Shown here in pieces: positions 1 through 6,931 of a DNA stretch of 12,601 nucleotides. The stretch lies in contig JAKAPN010000006.1 of assembly GCA_021822995.1 (NCBI GenBank), positions 1-12,601 of the forward strand. Reading direction: 5' to 3'. The DNA comes from an archaeon (GTDB taxonomy: Archaea > Thermoproteota > Nitrososphaeria > Nitrososphaerales > Gagatemarchaeaceae). Under the pieces are notes generated by a model. It was not told the origin of the DNA and searched no databases. It was given only the letters and a program-made list of their open reading frames with translations. The translations under genes and the position numbers were made by a program. Numbering within the stretch: position 1 is the stretch's first letter; every line of letters starts with the position of its first letter.

Positions 1-282
1 TTCCGGGGAGGCGTTGAACTGCTCGACCATGAGGTCGATCTGCTTCCGCAGCGGCCCCATCCCCTGCTCCTGCTGCATCGAGAGGGAGTAGGAGCCGTGC
101 GCCCTCGCCCCGACGTTCCTCCCGAGCACCCGCGACAGCTCGCCTCTCTCAAGAGGGGCGGCTCCCACCGGGCTGGCACCCTCCCTGTAACCTGACCCGC
201 AGGTCCCGCAGAAGCCATCGACCAGCGGGGACCCGCATTCCTCGCAGAGCTCGAGCGGCTCTCCATTGGGGGGTGCGGCCAT
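1..282 (-). CDS. TFB-like (transcription factor B) zinc-ribbon protein, N-terminal part
   Basis: The reading frame is open from an ATG at 282 to the window edge, giving the first 94 residues. A zinc-binding knuckle pair sits at residues 13-27 (CEEC, eight residues, CGTC). It is followed by a low-complexity linker and then a segment (GPLRKQIDLMVEQF) resembling the start of the first cyclin fold of archaeal TFB. TFB recruits RNA polymerase to TATA/BRE promoters. The ribbon is shorter than in canonical TFB, so this may be a divergent paralogue or another zinc-ribbon protein; the cyclin repeats that would decide lie outside the window. A TTAAAA box about 24 nt upstream on this strand suggests a leaderless transcript. 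It is divergent from the ribbon-helix-helix gene at 404. Confidence 0.62.
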   Translation of the reverse strand, partial: MAAPPNGEPLELCEECGSPLVDGFCGTCGSGYREGASPVGAAPLERGELSRVLGRNVGARAHGSYSLSMQQEQGMGPLRKQIDLMVEQFNASPE

Positions 283-299
283 GCCGACAGACCCTTCGG

Positions 300-312
300 G
301 GCCTTTTAAGGC
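300..312 (-). promoter_or_regulatory. TATA-like box for the TFB-like gene
   Basis: GCCTTAAAAGGC on the minus strand is a near-palindrome centred about 24 nt before the ATG at 282. That spacing fits an archaeal TATA box driving a leaderless transcript. No experimental support. Confidence 0.4.
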
Positions 313-370
313 AGGAACGAGTTTTCCGAACAAGGTTCTATACCTCCCACCCTTTTCCCACGTCAGTAAA

Positions 371-400
371 CATTTAAAGGTAACGTAATCTTGGCGTAAT
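371..400 (+). promoter_or_regulatory. TATA-like box and CGTAAT direct repeat before the RHH gene
   Basis: TTTAAA at 373-378 lies about 28 nt before the ATG at 404, as expected for a leaderless archaeal promoter. CGTAAT occurs at 384-389 and again at 395-400, an 11-nt period on one helix face, between the box and the start. Ribbon-helix-helix proteins often bind short direct repeats over their own promoter, so autoregulation is plausible; this is inference. Confidence 0.4.
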
Positions 401-403
401 ATT

Positions 404-760
404 ATGCCAGACAGACGGTTCAGAACAATTACCGTGTCGGCCCAGCTGTACCAGCAGGTCCAGGAGAAGGCGAAGAAGGAGAAGAGGCCCCTTGCGAGTT
501 TCGTCAGCGACATCCTCGAGGTCATGCTCTACATCGAGGAGAAATTCTCCAACTACGCGCCGTTCCTGGAGCTGATCTCTCTGGGGGAGGACGAGGTAGT
601 GGTGCGGGACAACAAGAAGGACAGGGTTGTGGGCGTGAAGGCGAGGGCTGCGGACGGAGGGAAGGTCAAGTTCTACTGCGAGCTCGATGCGTCAGACTAC
701 TGCCCTCACACGGCCTTCGCAGCTGCTCTCCCGCAGGTAAGGAATGCTCTCAGACGCTAG
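404..760 (+). CDS. Ribbon-helix-helix-like protein with C-terminal Cys/His segment
   Basis: A 118-residue protein. Residues 5-45 look like a ribbon-helix-helix DNA-binding fold: a short strand (FRTITVSAQLY), a basic helix (QQVQEKAKKEKR), then a second helix after PLASFVSDIL. The C-terminal half is small and mixed alpha/beta. It ends with a C-x6-C-x-H pattern (CELDASDYCPH) and a short helix that could form a metal or redox site. The product is probably a small transcriptional regulator; the family of the C-terminal half is not recognised. The ATG is favoured by the TATA-like box about 28 nt upstream. Its last 17 nt overlap the next ORF in another frame, suggesting translational coupling. Confidence 0.72.
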   Translation: MPDRRFRTITVSAQLYQQVQEKAKKEKRPLASFVSDILEVMLYIEEKFSNYAPFLELISLGEDEVVVRDNKKDRVVGVKARAADGGKVKFYCELDASDYCPHTAFAAALPQVRNALRR

Positions 761-1028
761 ACTCGGTTCGGCGGTCTCGATGCTGCCGCCCGGCTTCGTC
801 AGGCACTGGGAGGGGACGGGCCTCCAGAGGCCCTACTGCTTCGAGTGCGTCCGCTTCGCCCATGAGATGTTCACGGCCCGGGGGGTCTGCTGGGAGTACG
901 GCGCGTATGTCTCGCTCTATTCGAGTTGCAAGACATTCGAAAGGAGGGTGGGCTCGTCCCCGCCTATCGTCGACGAAGCCCAAGTCAAGGTGAGCCATAG
1001 ACTCGGGCTCGCTGATCTCGTAAAGTAG
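744..1028 (+). CDS. Small Cys-containing hypothetical protein coupled to the RHH gene
   Basis: A 94-residue reading frame starting inside the end of the preceding gene; a second ATG at 780 would give 82 residues. GC-rich third positions and AGG arginine codons match neighbouring genes. It carries a C-x2-C pair (YCFECVRFAHEM), then GVCWEYGAYVSLYSSC, so four cysteines and a histidine could bind a metal. No family is recognised. The overlap suggests co-translation with the RHH protein, and the two may work as a pair. An opposite-strand frame over the same bases looks less protein-like. Confidence 0.5.
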   Translation: MLSDARLGSAVSMLPPGFVRHWEGTGLQRPYCFECVRFAHEMFTARGVCWEYGAYVSLYSSCKTFERRVGSSPPIVDEAQVKVSHRLGLADLVK

Positions 1029-1129
1029 GGGATCCTGCTCAAACTGTCACTTTCGCCAAGGACTCTCTGTCCGATGGAAGCCAGAGACCGAGCCTACGTT
1101 AAGAGCAGTACCACATCAGGGATTCCTGG

Positions 1130-1252
1130 TTGACTTCCGACAACTTCGTCGAGCGTGTCCACGCCTATTCGAAGTGGCTCCTTGGCCTGGAGAGCGAGCC
1201 GGACGAAGGCCCCGACAGTTCGGCCGGGCCGGAGAGGGGGAGACGGGAGTGA
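1130..1252 (+). CDS. Possible short ORF upstream of, and overlapping, the integrase
   Basis: An open frame runs from a stop at 1100 to TGA at 1250-1252. Its only usable start is TTG at 1130, giving 40 residues. The start of the peptide (TSDNFVERVHAYSKWLLG) reads like real helical protein. Its TGA overlaps the GTG at 1249 in the compact GTGA arrangement seen between coupled genes. It could be an N-terminal piece of the integrase, separated by decay, or an independent small protein. Support is weak. Confidence 0.25.
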   Translation: MTSDNFVERVHAYSKWLLGLESEPDEGPDSSAGPERGRRE

Positions 1253-1897
1253 AAGTGGACGCTCGCGTTTTAAGCCCCAGGCCGCAGCAGAAATGCGACA
1301 CCGAAAGCAAGACGTACTCTTGAAGACATCGAGGAATACTATTCGCCCGAAGCCATCTTCAGAGTCCTCGAAGGGAGCACACGCTGGAACTGCAGAGCCA
1401 ATCGGGACTCGCTCCGCCTGAGGGACAGGGCCCTGGTATGCATCCTCTACCTCTGCGCCCTCAGGGTCAGCGAAGCGCTCCGGCTGAAGAAATCGCGGTT
1501 CAGAGTGGAGGAAGAGAAGCGGCGGGTCAGGGTCATAGGTATTCTCCTGAGCAAGCGGAAGGAATACTCGAAGGTGAAGTACAGAGAGGCTTGGCTGCCC
1601 CTATCATCAAGAAGATTGGTGACGCCGCGGCAGAGGATGACCAAGATCGTGACCGACTACCTGAATCGCCTCGGCGAAGATGAAAGGCTCTTCCCCTTCG
1701 GACGCTCGAGAGCGTGGCAGATCGTCCACTCCATGTCTGAGGAGTTCTGGCCGCACCTCTTCAGGGCCCTAGGAGAGAACTCCTTTTATGACGCCTGGGA
1801 CCACGACATGCTGGCCGTTTCCGACTACGTCAAGGTGAACCCGCGGACCCTTGAGAAGTACATCAGGCGCAGCTATGAGAAGTATAGGGCGGTCTGA
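1249..1897 (+). pseudogene. Tyrosine recombinase (integrase), frame broken by a +1 shift
   Basis: Two frames join to make about 215 residues. GTG at 1249 opens a 24-codon frame ending at TGA 1321-1323. The next frame, open from 1274 to 1897, has no usable start until GTG 1505, yet carries the recombinase core upstream of it. That core includes the arginine-box helix DRALVCILYLCALRVSEALRL, a Lys-rich beta-hairpin (SKRKEYSKVKYREAWLPL), a likely HxxR box (HLFR) and a C-terminal tyrosine (RTLEKYI). The usual second His/Trp position looks replaced. The protein lacks a full N-terminal core-binding domain. Most likely it is a decayed integrase of an integrative element; a sequencing error or programmed +1 shifting at UCU-UGA-A is also possible. 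Confidence 0.6.
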
Positions 1898-1907
1898 GAG
1901 CCATTAC

Positions 1908-2165
1908 ACATTATGAGCACAGAGTTGAATAGCAGAGGCGTGACAGAGAAGGGAAGTGATATCGTAGGGTTAAGCCCCAGCGGGGACATTGACAGGCAAG
2001 AGCCTGACGATTATGAAGGTGCTTAAGCCCGCATCTGCAGGCCGGGGCAGTTTTAGGCTCCGTTTGGTAAAAGGAGGCTAGCCCGTAGTATCCCAGCAGG
2101 CAAGTGGAGGAAGATAACAACCCACATTCCGCGTCGTTATCTGCCCATCGCGCTGACCTCCACTG
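1908..2165 (+). repeat. Structured direct repeat, copy A (IS end or ncRNA candidate)
   Basis: This non-genic stretch is repeated in the same orientation at 11803-12055. The core at 1941-2043 differs from the other copy at about 8 of 103 positions. Visible hairpins are CCCC-AGC-GGGG near 1975-1985, CAGGC-AAGA-GCCTG near 1993-2007, and a nested pair in which GTGGAGG (2104-2110) pairs with CCTCCAC (2157-2163) around AGATAAC (2112-2118) with GTTATCT (2136-2142). A 37-codon frame from ATG 1913 to TAA 2024-2026 (containing GLSPSGDIDRQEPDDYEGA) could be the tail of a transposase-like gene, but copy B breaks it. It begins 10 bases after the integrase stop. Confidence 0.7.
1913..2026 (+). pseudogene. 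Short ORF inside repeat copy A, possible transposase C-terminal remnant
   Basis: 37 codons beginning MSTELNSRGV and ending in an acidic tail (DRQEPDDYEGA). In copy B a one-base deletion and an in-frame stop disrupt the equivalent frame, and the base changes between copies alter amino acids, so the frame is not maintained as protein. The low-complexity acidic tail resembles the variable end of IS605-type TnpB proteins, whose genes finish in a structured guide-RNA region. That match is from memory and unverified; the ORF may be chance. Confidence 0.25.
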
Positions 2166-2388
2166 CACCTTGGTCTGCAAGGCATTGGTCGTACTGAGTT
2201 CTCACCAAGGCAACCGTTGACGGCCTACGGCGAATCGGTTGGTCGGGCTGCTTTGATACCTTGAGCATGGTAGTCGACTGGGGCAGATAGTTCCGTGGCA
2301 CTCGTCCCCTAGCCTTTCGCGGGACACCGAACTAGCACATGTCAGCCCGAGTCAGGGTCGCCGTTATTCGAAGGCCCATCAGGCAGGC
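2166..2388. other. Gene-free stretch with further hairpins
   Basis: No gene is seen. Hairpin arms continue beyond the repeat: CCTTGGT (2168-2174) with ACCAAGG (2204-2210), then CAACCG (2211-2216) with CGGTTG (2236-2241). GATACC and GGTAGTC near 2255-2275 lie inside flanking CTGC and GCAG. The last 50 bases lead into the promoter of the flavoprotein gene. This stretch has no clear counterpart after copy B. Confidence 0.45.
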
Positions 2389-2412
2389 CCATTTATTTAG
2401 CGCTGGGAGGAC
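2389..2412 (+). promoter_or_regulatory. TATA-like box and Shine-Dalgarno for the flavoprotein gene
   Basis: CATTTATTTA at about 2389-2398 is the best TATA-like box. GGGAGG at 2405-2410 is a strong ribosome-binding site whose spacing suits ATG 2422 better than TTG 2413. The box is so close that a transcript from it might begin after the ribosome-binding site, so the true promoter may lie further upstream. Confidence 0.4.
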
Positions 2413-2421
2413 TTGCTGCCC

Positions 2422-3861
2422 ATGAAGAACTATGATTTGATAGTAATCGGTTCCGGTTCGGCCATGAACCTCGTCGACCCGATGTTGCAGCAGAATCCAA
2501 AGATGAAGGTCGCGGTCGTCGACAAGGACGAACCCGGAGGAATCTGTCTGACCAGAGGGTGCATCCCCTCGAAGATCCTTCTTTACCCGGCGGAACTTGT
2601 GAGGACCATTGAAGAGGCGGGGGAGCTCGGCTTGGATGTGGAACTGAAGAAAGCGGACTTCTCGAAGATAATGGCCAGGATGCGGAAGCTCATCGACGCG
2701 GACATCGACTCGATTAGGAACGGCCTTGCCAATTCCGAGAACATAGACTACTATCATGATTCAGCGGAGTTTGTGGCCCCCTACATGCTGAAGGTATCTG
2801 GGGAGACGATAGCCTCGAAGATGATTTTCCTGTGCATCGGGTCCCAGCCGGTGATTCCACAGGTCAAGGGGTTAGAGGAGGTCGGCTACCTCACTAGCGA
2901 CACGGCCTTCAGGCTGAAGCACCTTCCGTCCAGCATAGCAATTGTCGGCGGGGGCTACATAGCAGCAGAGTTCGGGCATTTCTTCTCTGCCATGGGCGCC
3001 AAGGTCACCATCGTGGGGAGGAACCCCCAGTTCCTCCCCGAGGAGGAGCCGGAAGTCTCTGCCCTGGCCAAATCAGTCCTTGGGAGGCATATCGAGATAG
3101 TGACCAACCATGAAGTCAGAGGAGCAGAGCAACTGGCCAACAGCAAGAAGCGGCTTCATACCTTCGACAGGAGGTCTGGCTCGGAGTTGGTTGTCGAAGC
3201 CGACGAGATCATGATTGCCGCCGGCAGGGGCCCCACCACCGGGATTCTCCATCCGGAAAGAGGGGGCATCAGGACCACGAAAGCGGGCTGGATTGAAGTG
3301 AACGATTACCTGGAGACTTCACAACCAGGCATCTGGGCCTTCGGAGACGCCGATGGGAAGTTCCCCTTCAAGCATGTCGCCAACTACGAGTCCCAGGTGG
3401 TCTACTACAACGCGGTGCTGAAGCAGAGGGTGCAGGTCGATTACCACGCAGTCCCCGGCGCCGTGTTCACCTACCCGGAAGTGGCCAGCGTGGGGATGAG
3501 AGAGAAGGAAGCTGCAGAGAGGTTCGGCGAAGACAATCTCCTGGTCGGCTTCTACCGATATGAGAACACCGCGAAGGGAGAAGCCATGAACGTCAAAGGA
3601 TACTTCGTGAAGGTGATCGTCCAGAAGGACACGCTCAGGATTCTGGGAGCCCACATCGTCGGCCCCTACGCGTCAATCATGATACAGGAGATAGTCAACC
3701 TGATGTACACGGAGCACCAAGATGCCAGGCCACTGATGAATTCGATGCACATCCACCCATCCATAACCGAAGTAGTTGATCGGGCTTTCAGCTCCCTCAT
3801 GGAGCCGCATGAATATCATCGTATGATGGAACACGACCATCTGGGCGCCAGAGAAGTCTGA
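2422..3861 (+). CDS. Dihydrolipoamide-dehydrogenase-like flavoprotein disulfide reductase
   Basis: 479 residues, normal for class I pyridine nucleotide-disulfide oxidoreductases. In order: FAD-binding GSGS near residue 10, redox-active CLTRGC (Cys42, Cys47) in GGICLTRGCIPSK, an NAD(P)H-binding GGGYIAAEF in the middle, a second FAD motif (IWAFGDADG), and the C-terminal dimer domain with HIHPSITE. His445 and Glu450 fit the catalytic His-Glu pair of lipoamide dehydrogenases. The family moves electrons from NAD(P)H through FAD and the cysteine pair to a disulfide or similar acceptor; the substrate here is unknown. It lacks the C-terminal Cys-Cys of mercuric reductase. The tail (MEPHEYHRMMEHDH) is rich in His and Met and may bind metal. 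ATG 2422 is preferred over TTG 2413 on ribosome-site spacing. Confidence 0.85.
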   Translation: MKNYDLIVIGSGSAMNLVDPMLQQNPKMKVAVVDKDEPGGICLTRGCIPSKILLYPAELVRTIEEAGELGLDVELKKADFSKIMARMRKLIDADIDSIRNGLANSENIDYYHDSAEFVAPYMLKVSGETIASKMIFLCIGSQPVIPQVKGLEEVGYLTSDTAFRLKHLPSSIAIVGGGYIAAEFGHFFSAMGAKVTIVGRNPQFLPEEEPEVSALAKSVLGRHIEIVTNHEVRGAEQLANSKKRLHTFDRRSGSELVVEADEIMIAAGRGPTTGILHPERGGIRTTKAGWIEVNDYLETSQPGIWAFGDADGKFPFKHVANYESQVVYYNAVLKQRVQVDYHAVPGAVFTYPEVASVGMREKEAAERFGEDNLLVGFYRYENTAKGEAMNVKGYFVKVIVQKDTLRILGAHIVGPYASIMIQEIVNLMYTEHQDARPLMNSMHIHPSITEVVDRAFSSLMEPHEYHRMMEHDHLGAREV

Positions 3862-3948
3862 ATTCGTCGTACCCGGCAAGGGCGCTACCCACAGCAATTT
3901 GGCAGGAGGTTGGGCCCTCCAGTCCTTCCAGCTTGGAAAAACCAGAGC

Positions 3949-4419
3949 CTAGACTGGATCGGTCTCGGACGCGAGGGCAGCGAGGTATTCGCCATATCCC
4001 CACTCCCTGGCTAGGTTGTCCGCCTCCGACTCTCTCTTCTTGGATGCATCGGGGTGGATGTGCTCGTTTAGCCATGCGTGGGCGAGTTCATGGGCGACCA
4101 CACCGATGGCCGATCTGTCGGATATCTCATCGAAGAGGTCGCTGTAGAAGGTAATGGTCTGATCTGGCCCCCTGTCCCCAGAGACCTGGTTGTCTTCTGT
4201 CCTGATGCAACAGTACCTGGTGAGACCCACCAACCCCTTCATTTCGCCTCTTCTTCCCATCTGCAAAGCGGTAACCGACTTGAGAGGTTCCACACCCTGC
4301 GGGAAGATTGCGAAAACCAACTTCAGAAGAACCTCAAGCCTGGGACTAACCGAACGCAACCTTGCATGCGGGAGAACCCGGCCAAAATTCGGGTCCCTTG
4401 TGATTCGAGTAGGAACCAA
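3949..4419 (-). CDS. HExxH zinc metallopeptidase-like protein
   Basis: Up to 156 residues if TTG 4419 is the start, 2 nt after the stop of the upstream C2H2-OsmC gene; shorter internal starts are possible. The core motif is VVAHELAHAWLNEH (His110, Glu111, His114). It is followed by KRESEADNLAREWGY, whose Glu132 is placed like the third zinc ligand of M48-type or minigluzincin peptidases. No membrane segment or signal peptide is evident, so it is a small cytoplasmic zincin. The likely substrate is protein, possibly damaged or oxidised given the OsmC partner; this is inference. It converges on the flavoprotein gene at 3861. Confidence 0.68.
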   Translation of the reverse strand: MVPTRITRDPNFGRVLPHARLRSVSPRLEVLLKLVFAIFPQGVEPLKSVTALQMGRRGEMKGLVGLTRYCCIRTEDNQVSGDRGPDQTITFYSDLFDEISDRSAIGVVAHELAHAWLNEHIHPDASKKRESEADNLAREWGYGEYLAALASETDPV

Positions 4420-4421
4420 CG

Positions 4422-5072
4422 CTACAGTTCCATCAAGTGCTCACCATTCAATATGAGCTTTCCCACGACCTTGCATGATCTCTTCAGGGTGTTCGTCACA
4501 TAGCAGTCGCCTGCCGCGGCTTGGGCAAGTTCCCTTATCTTGTCCGGTGGTTCCGGGCTCCTTACCCGCACCTCGTACTCTACGCCGTCGAAGCCTCTTC
4601 CGGACATCGCGAGGTAGCGGCCGATAGCGCTGATTTCCAGTTCCTCGATTCGGAGCCCCCAGACCGAAGCGCGTTCCCCGTAGTGGACCAGCTGGCACGC
4701 CGGGAGTCCCGCTATGAAGTGCTGCAGGGCGCCGGGGTGCTCTCCGAGCCCGCCTCCTGCCTTCGGGGAGTCGGAGAACCAGAACAGGTCTCCTGATCGC
4801 AGTTCCTTCCTCGATTTCGCTAGGTACTTTGCCGTTACCTTGATCGCCCTGCCGAACTTGGCCCTCTTCTCCTCTTCGGTCAGGCCTTCGGCGTCGGCCC
4901 GCTCCTCGTATTCACGCGTCGCGAATTCTTTCACTTCGTCGGGGAACACGAGAAGACCCGAATTCCCCTTACTTGTGCTCTCACTCGTGTGCGCATCGCC
5001 AACGTGTGCCAGCAGTGCTTCCTCCGTCGGGAACCCGGCTCCGCAGACAGTGCAAGGGTACTTCTCGGCCAT
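4422..5072 (-). CDS. C2H2 zinc finger fused to an OsmC/Ohr-like domain
   Basis: 216 residues. Residues 7-28 form one C2H2 finger (Cys7, Cys10, His23, His28, spacing C-x2-C-x12-H-x4-H). A charged helical linker covers about 45-90. From about residue 90 the sequence follows the OsmC/Ohr fold: a central helix with GLPACQLVHYG (Cys126), strands EELEISAIGRYL and GVEYEVRVRS, then DCYVTNTLK (Cys190). The 64-residue spacing of the cysteines matches the peroxidatic/resolving pair of OsmC-type peroxidases, which reduce organic hydroperoxides with dithiol reductants such as dihydrolipoamide. The lipoamide-dehydrogenase-like enzyme nearby is therefore a plausible electron source. A TATA-like GGGTTAAAGG lies near 5107-5116. 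The finger fusion is unusual. Confidence 0.75.
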   Translation of the reverse strand: MAEKYPCTVCGAGFPTEEALLAHVGDAHTSESTSKGNSGLLVFPDEVKEFATREYEERADAEGLTEEEKRAKFGRAIKVTAKYLAKSRKELRSGDLFWFSDSPKAGGGLGEHPGALQHFIAGLPACQLVHYGERASVWGLRIEELEISAIGRYLAMSGRGFDGVEYEVRVRSPEPPDKIRELAQAAAGDCYVTNTLKRSCKVVGKLILNGEHLMEL

Positions 5073-5103
5073 GCGGAACCAAGGGACTTCGGAGCCTATG
5101 AGT

Positions 5104-5118
5104 CATTCCTTTAACCCT
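5104..5118 (-). promoter_or_regulatory. TATA-like box before the C2H2-OsmC gene
   Basis: On the minus strand GGGTTAAAGG lies roughly 35-45 nt before the ATG at 5072, giving a predicted short leader. Prediction by eye. Confidence 0.35.
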
Positions 5119-5176
5119 GAAAGACCGAACTTTTTCAACCGAAACTGCTGATTCGATTCCTCTACCTCGACAGACG

Positions 5177-6085
5177 CTACCGAACGAGACCCGTCGTGCT
5201 CACATAGAGGAAACTCACTCCGATGATCGCGAAGATGACGACGATCAGACGCTCCATGGTGAGGGAGGAAAGAACTCCCTGCGCCCTCGATCCGACCTGG
5301 CCGCCGATTACTGCTCCCGGAACGGTGAAGAGTAGCAGGTTCCACGGGAGGGATGACGCCCCTCCTCTGGCTGCGAGACTGAGCATCCCTGTAACCGAGC
5401 CTGCGAATACGGCCACAGCCATCACGAAGACCGACGTTGCAGCGGATACAGAGATAGGAATCTTGCACCGCCTAACCAAATCGGGCATCACAAGCTCCCC
5501 CAGTCCGACCGAGATCATACCTTCAAAGGCCGACCCCACGGCGCAGACCAACTCTCCCCTTGTCCTGTCGCACACTCTGTAACGATATTCGTCCCCTGAC
5601 GCCGTCCTTATCACCGTCTCGTCATCTGACTCGTTCTTCCTAGGGATCGATTCCACCGATGGCGGAACGGCTGAGAGATGAGAATCCCTCACAGTAGTTT
5701 TCGCGGTCACCGAGAGATAGACGGCCAGGCCGACCATCAAGACTCCGAACGCCAGCTTCAGGAAGAGCGCTGGAGAGAACTGGGCAAGGAGGGACGCCGC
5801 GACGATGGTGGGCACGGCAAAGGCAGCCAGGCGAATCCCGACCTTGTAGTCTATGAGCCCCTGCGTTCTGTAGCCCAGGACCCCGGACAAGAAGCCGAAG
5901 AACTCGGTGAACAGCCCCACGGTCACCGCCTGGGCCGGAGATACGGTCGGGACGCTCAGGAGGGGAAAAAGGAGTATGACGCTCGGGGTGAGTATAGCCG
6001 TCCCGTCAATCCCCAGCATCATCGCGAAGGACACGATGCCGATGCAGGCCGGGAACATGAACCAGTAGACGAGCCACTCGATCAA
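5177..6085 (-). CDS. TauE/SafE-family membrane permease (sulfite/sulfur-compound exporter type)
   Basis: 302 residues from TTG 6085. The hydrophobic pattern gives two bundles of about four membrane helices, the duplicated TauE/SafE layout, with typical glycine-rich helices (TVGLFTEFFGFLSGVLGY; GSAFEGMISVGLGELVMP). A hydrophilic loop of about 50 residues (roughly 125-175) joins the halves. TauE/SafE proteins move small anions such as sulfite, sulfoacetate or other sulfur compounds across the membrane; the substrate here is unknown. It starts 13 nt after the PAC2-family gene, so the two are probably co-transcribed. Its presence fits the sulfur/thiol theme. Confidence 0.82.
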   Translation of the reverse strand: MIEWLVYWFMFPACIGIVSFAMMLGIDGTAILTPSVILLFPLLSVPTVSPAQAVTVGLFTEFFGFLSGVLGYRTQGLIDYKVGIRLAAFAVPTIVAASLLAQFSPALFLKLAFGVLMVGLAVYLSVTAKTTVRDSHLSAVPPSVESIPRKNESDDETVIRTASGDEYRYRVCDRTRGELVCAVGSAFEGMISVGLGELVMPDLVRRCKIPISVSAATSVFVMAVAVFAGSVTGMLSLAARGGASSLPWNLLLFTVPGAVIGGQVGSRAQGVLSSLTMERLIVVIFAIIGVSFLYVSTTGLVR

Positions 6086-6098
6086 GCGTGGACCCGGC

Positions 6099-6809
6099 CT
6101 AGCCGTAGATGCCAGGTGGAGCGGTCTGCCTCCACACCTTCCTGAGGTTCCGTTCGGTCTTTTCTGCCTCTGCCCTAATCCCTTCTAGGTCGCAGTAGGC
6201 GTTCGGAACCATCTTCATTATCACTTCCGCTAGCTTCAGGCCACTCTCGTAGTCCCGTATTCCCTTGTGAATCCTGATCAGGAGGGCTACAACTGGAACT
6301 CCGTTATCCCTGCCTTCGAGCAGGAGCCTTCCTGCGACCCCGCCTACAGCCGCGAGCTTTGCAAGAGGGATTGACGCCTTCGAAGCGACTTCCTCTGCCT
6401 CCTGGCCGTTCACAACGGCTGACACTACGTGCTCGTCCGACCCTTCCTCCATCGGGGTGCTGAACGAAGTGAGCACGAACGAAGCGCTCTTCTCCTTCGC
6501 CCACCTGATTATCTCCTTGGCTATCAGGTTCGAGGCTCTCAGGCCAGGCGAGAAGTCGCCCATGAATATCGCGATGTTCTGCTTCGGGTCGGCGTAGATC
6601 CGGGCGGGCGCCTGTAGCTTCCCGTCGAGCACAGTGGCGAGGGGCGGGAAGTATTCGGATGAAAGTTCCTCCACGGCCGGGAGCTTCAGCGAAGAGACCA
6701 AGCAGGTCGAGGCTATGGTCCCAGCAAGCCCGGACTCCGGGAAGCCCTCGATGACCACGCCTACAGAAAGCTTCTCCGGCTTCGCCTGGGTCCCCCCTAC
6801 CGACGGCAT
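6099..6809 (-). CDS. PAC2-family (proteasome assembly chaperone-like) protein
   Basis: 236 residues from ATG 6809, preceded by a good ribosome site (GGGAGAG). The frame stays open upstream to 7088, but that extension is low-complexity, antisense-like sequence over a separate two-finger gene. The PAC2 hallmark is VVIEGFPESGLAGTIAS near residue 20. The central part has strand-helix alternation (QNIAIFMGDFSPG; VLTSFSTPMEEG; VGGVAGRLLLEG). The C-terminus is a charged helix ending PPGIYG. Archaeal PAC2 proteins are proposed to assist proteasome assembly or bind ligands in ATP-grasp contexts; the exact job is not established. It is followed after 13 nt by the TauE/SafE gene. Confidence 0.83.
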   Translation of the reverse strand: MPSVGGTQAKPEKLSVGVVIEGFPESGLAGTIASTCLVSSLKLPAVEELSSEYFPPLATVLDGKLQAPARIYADPKQNIAIFMGDFSPGLRASNLIAKEIIRWAKEKSASFVLTSFSTPMEEGSDEHVVSAVVNGQEAEEVASKASIPLAKLAAVGGVAGRLLLEGRDNGVPVVALLIRIHKGIRDYESGLKLAEVIMKMVPNAYCDLEGIRAEAEKTERNLRKVWRQTAPPGIYG

Positions 6810-6823
6810 GTCTCTCCCTTCTC

Positions 6824-6866
6824 GTTGAATATCCGTGGAAGGCGTGGAATTCCAATCAAAAGGGGA
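6824..6866 (-). promoter_or_regulatory. Candidate TATA-like box before the PAC2 gene
   Basis: On the minus strand CCTTTTGATTGG (about 6855-6866) lies some 50 nt before ATG 6809 and GATATTCAAC (about 6826-6835) nearer. The first would give a leader of about 24 nt including the ribosome site. This suggests PAC2-TauE can be transcribed separately from the two-finger gene. Confidence 0.3.
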
Positions 6867-6931
6867 AGTGCCGGGGTCAAGGGCACTGGGCCCTGCCCTG
6901 GCTCTCTGCCGCTGGGATTCATTGTTCCCGC

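Noticed and set aside
1908..2330. RNase P RNA or SRP RNA
   Set aside because: The GAGGAAAGUC and ACAGAA-type core of RNase P and the GGAA/GAAGC signature of SRP are not seen, and the element exists in two copies.
2422..3861. Second mercuric reductase
   Set aside because: It has CLTRGC and a HPSITE dimer motif but no C-terminal Cys-Cys and no KLAAQ motif.
3905..3920. GGAGG/CCTCC hairpin after the flavoprotein gene as a terminator
   Set aside because: Five base pairs with no T-run; too weak to call.
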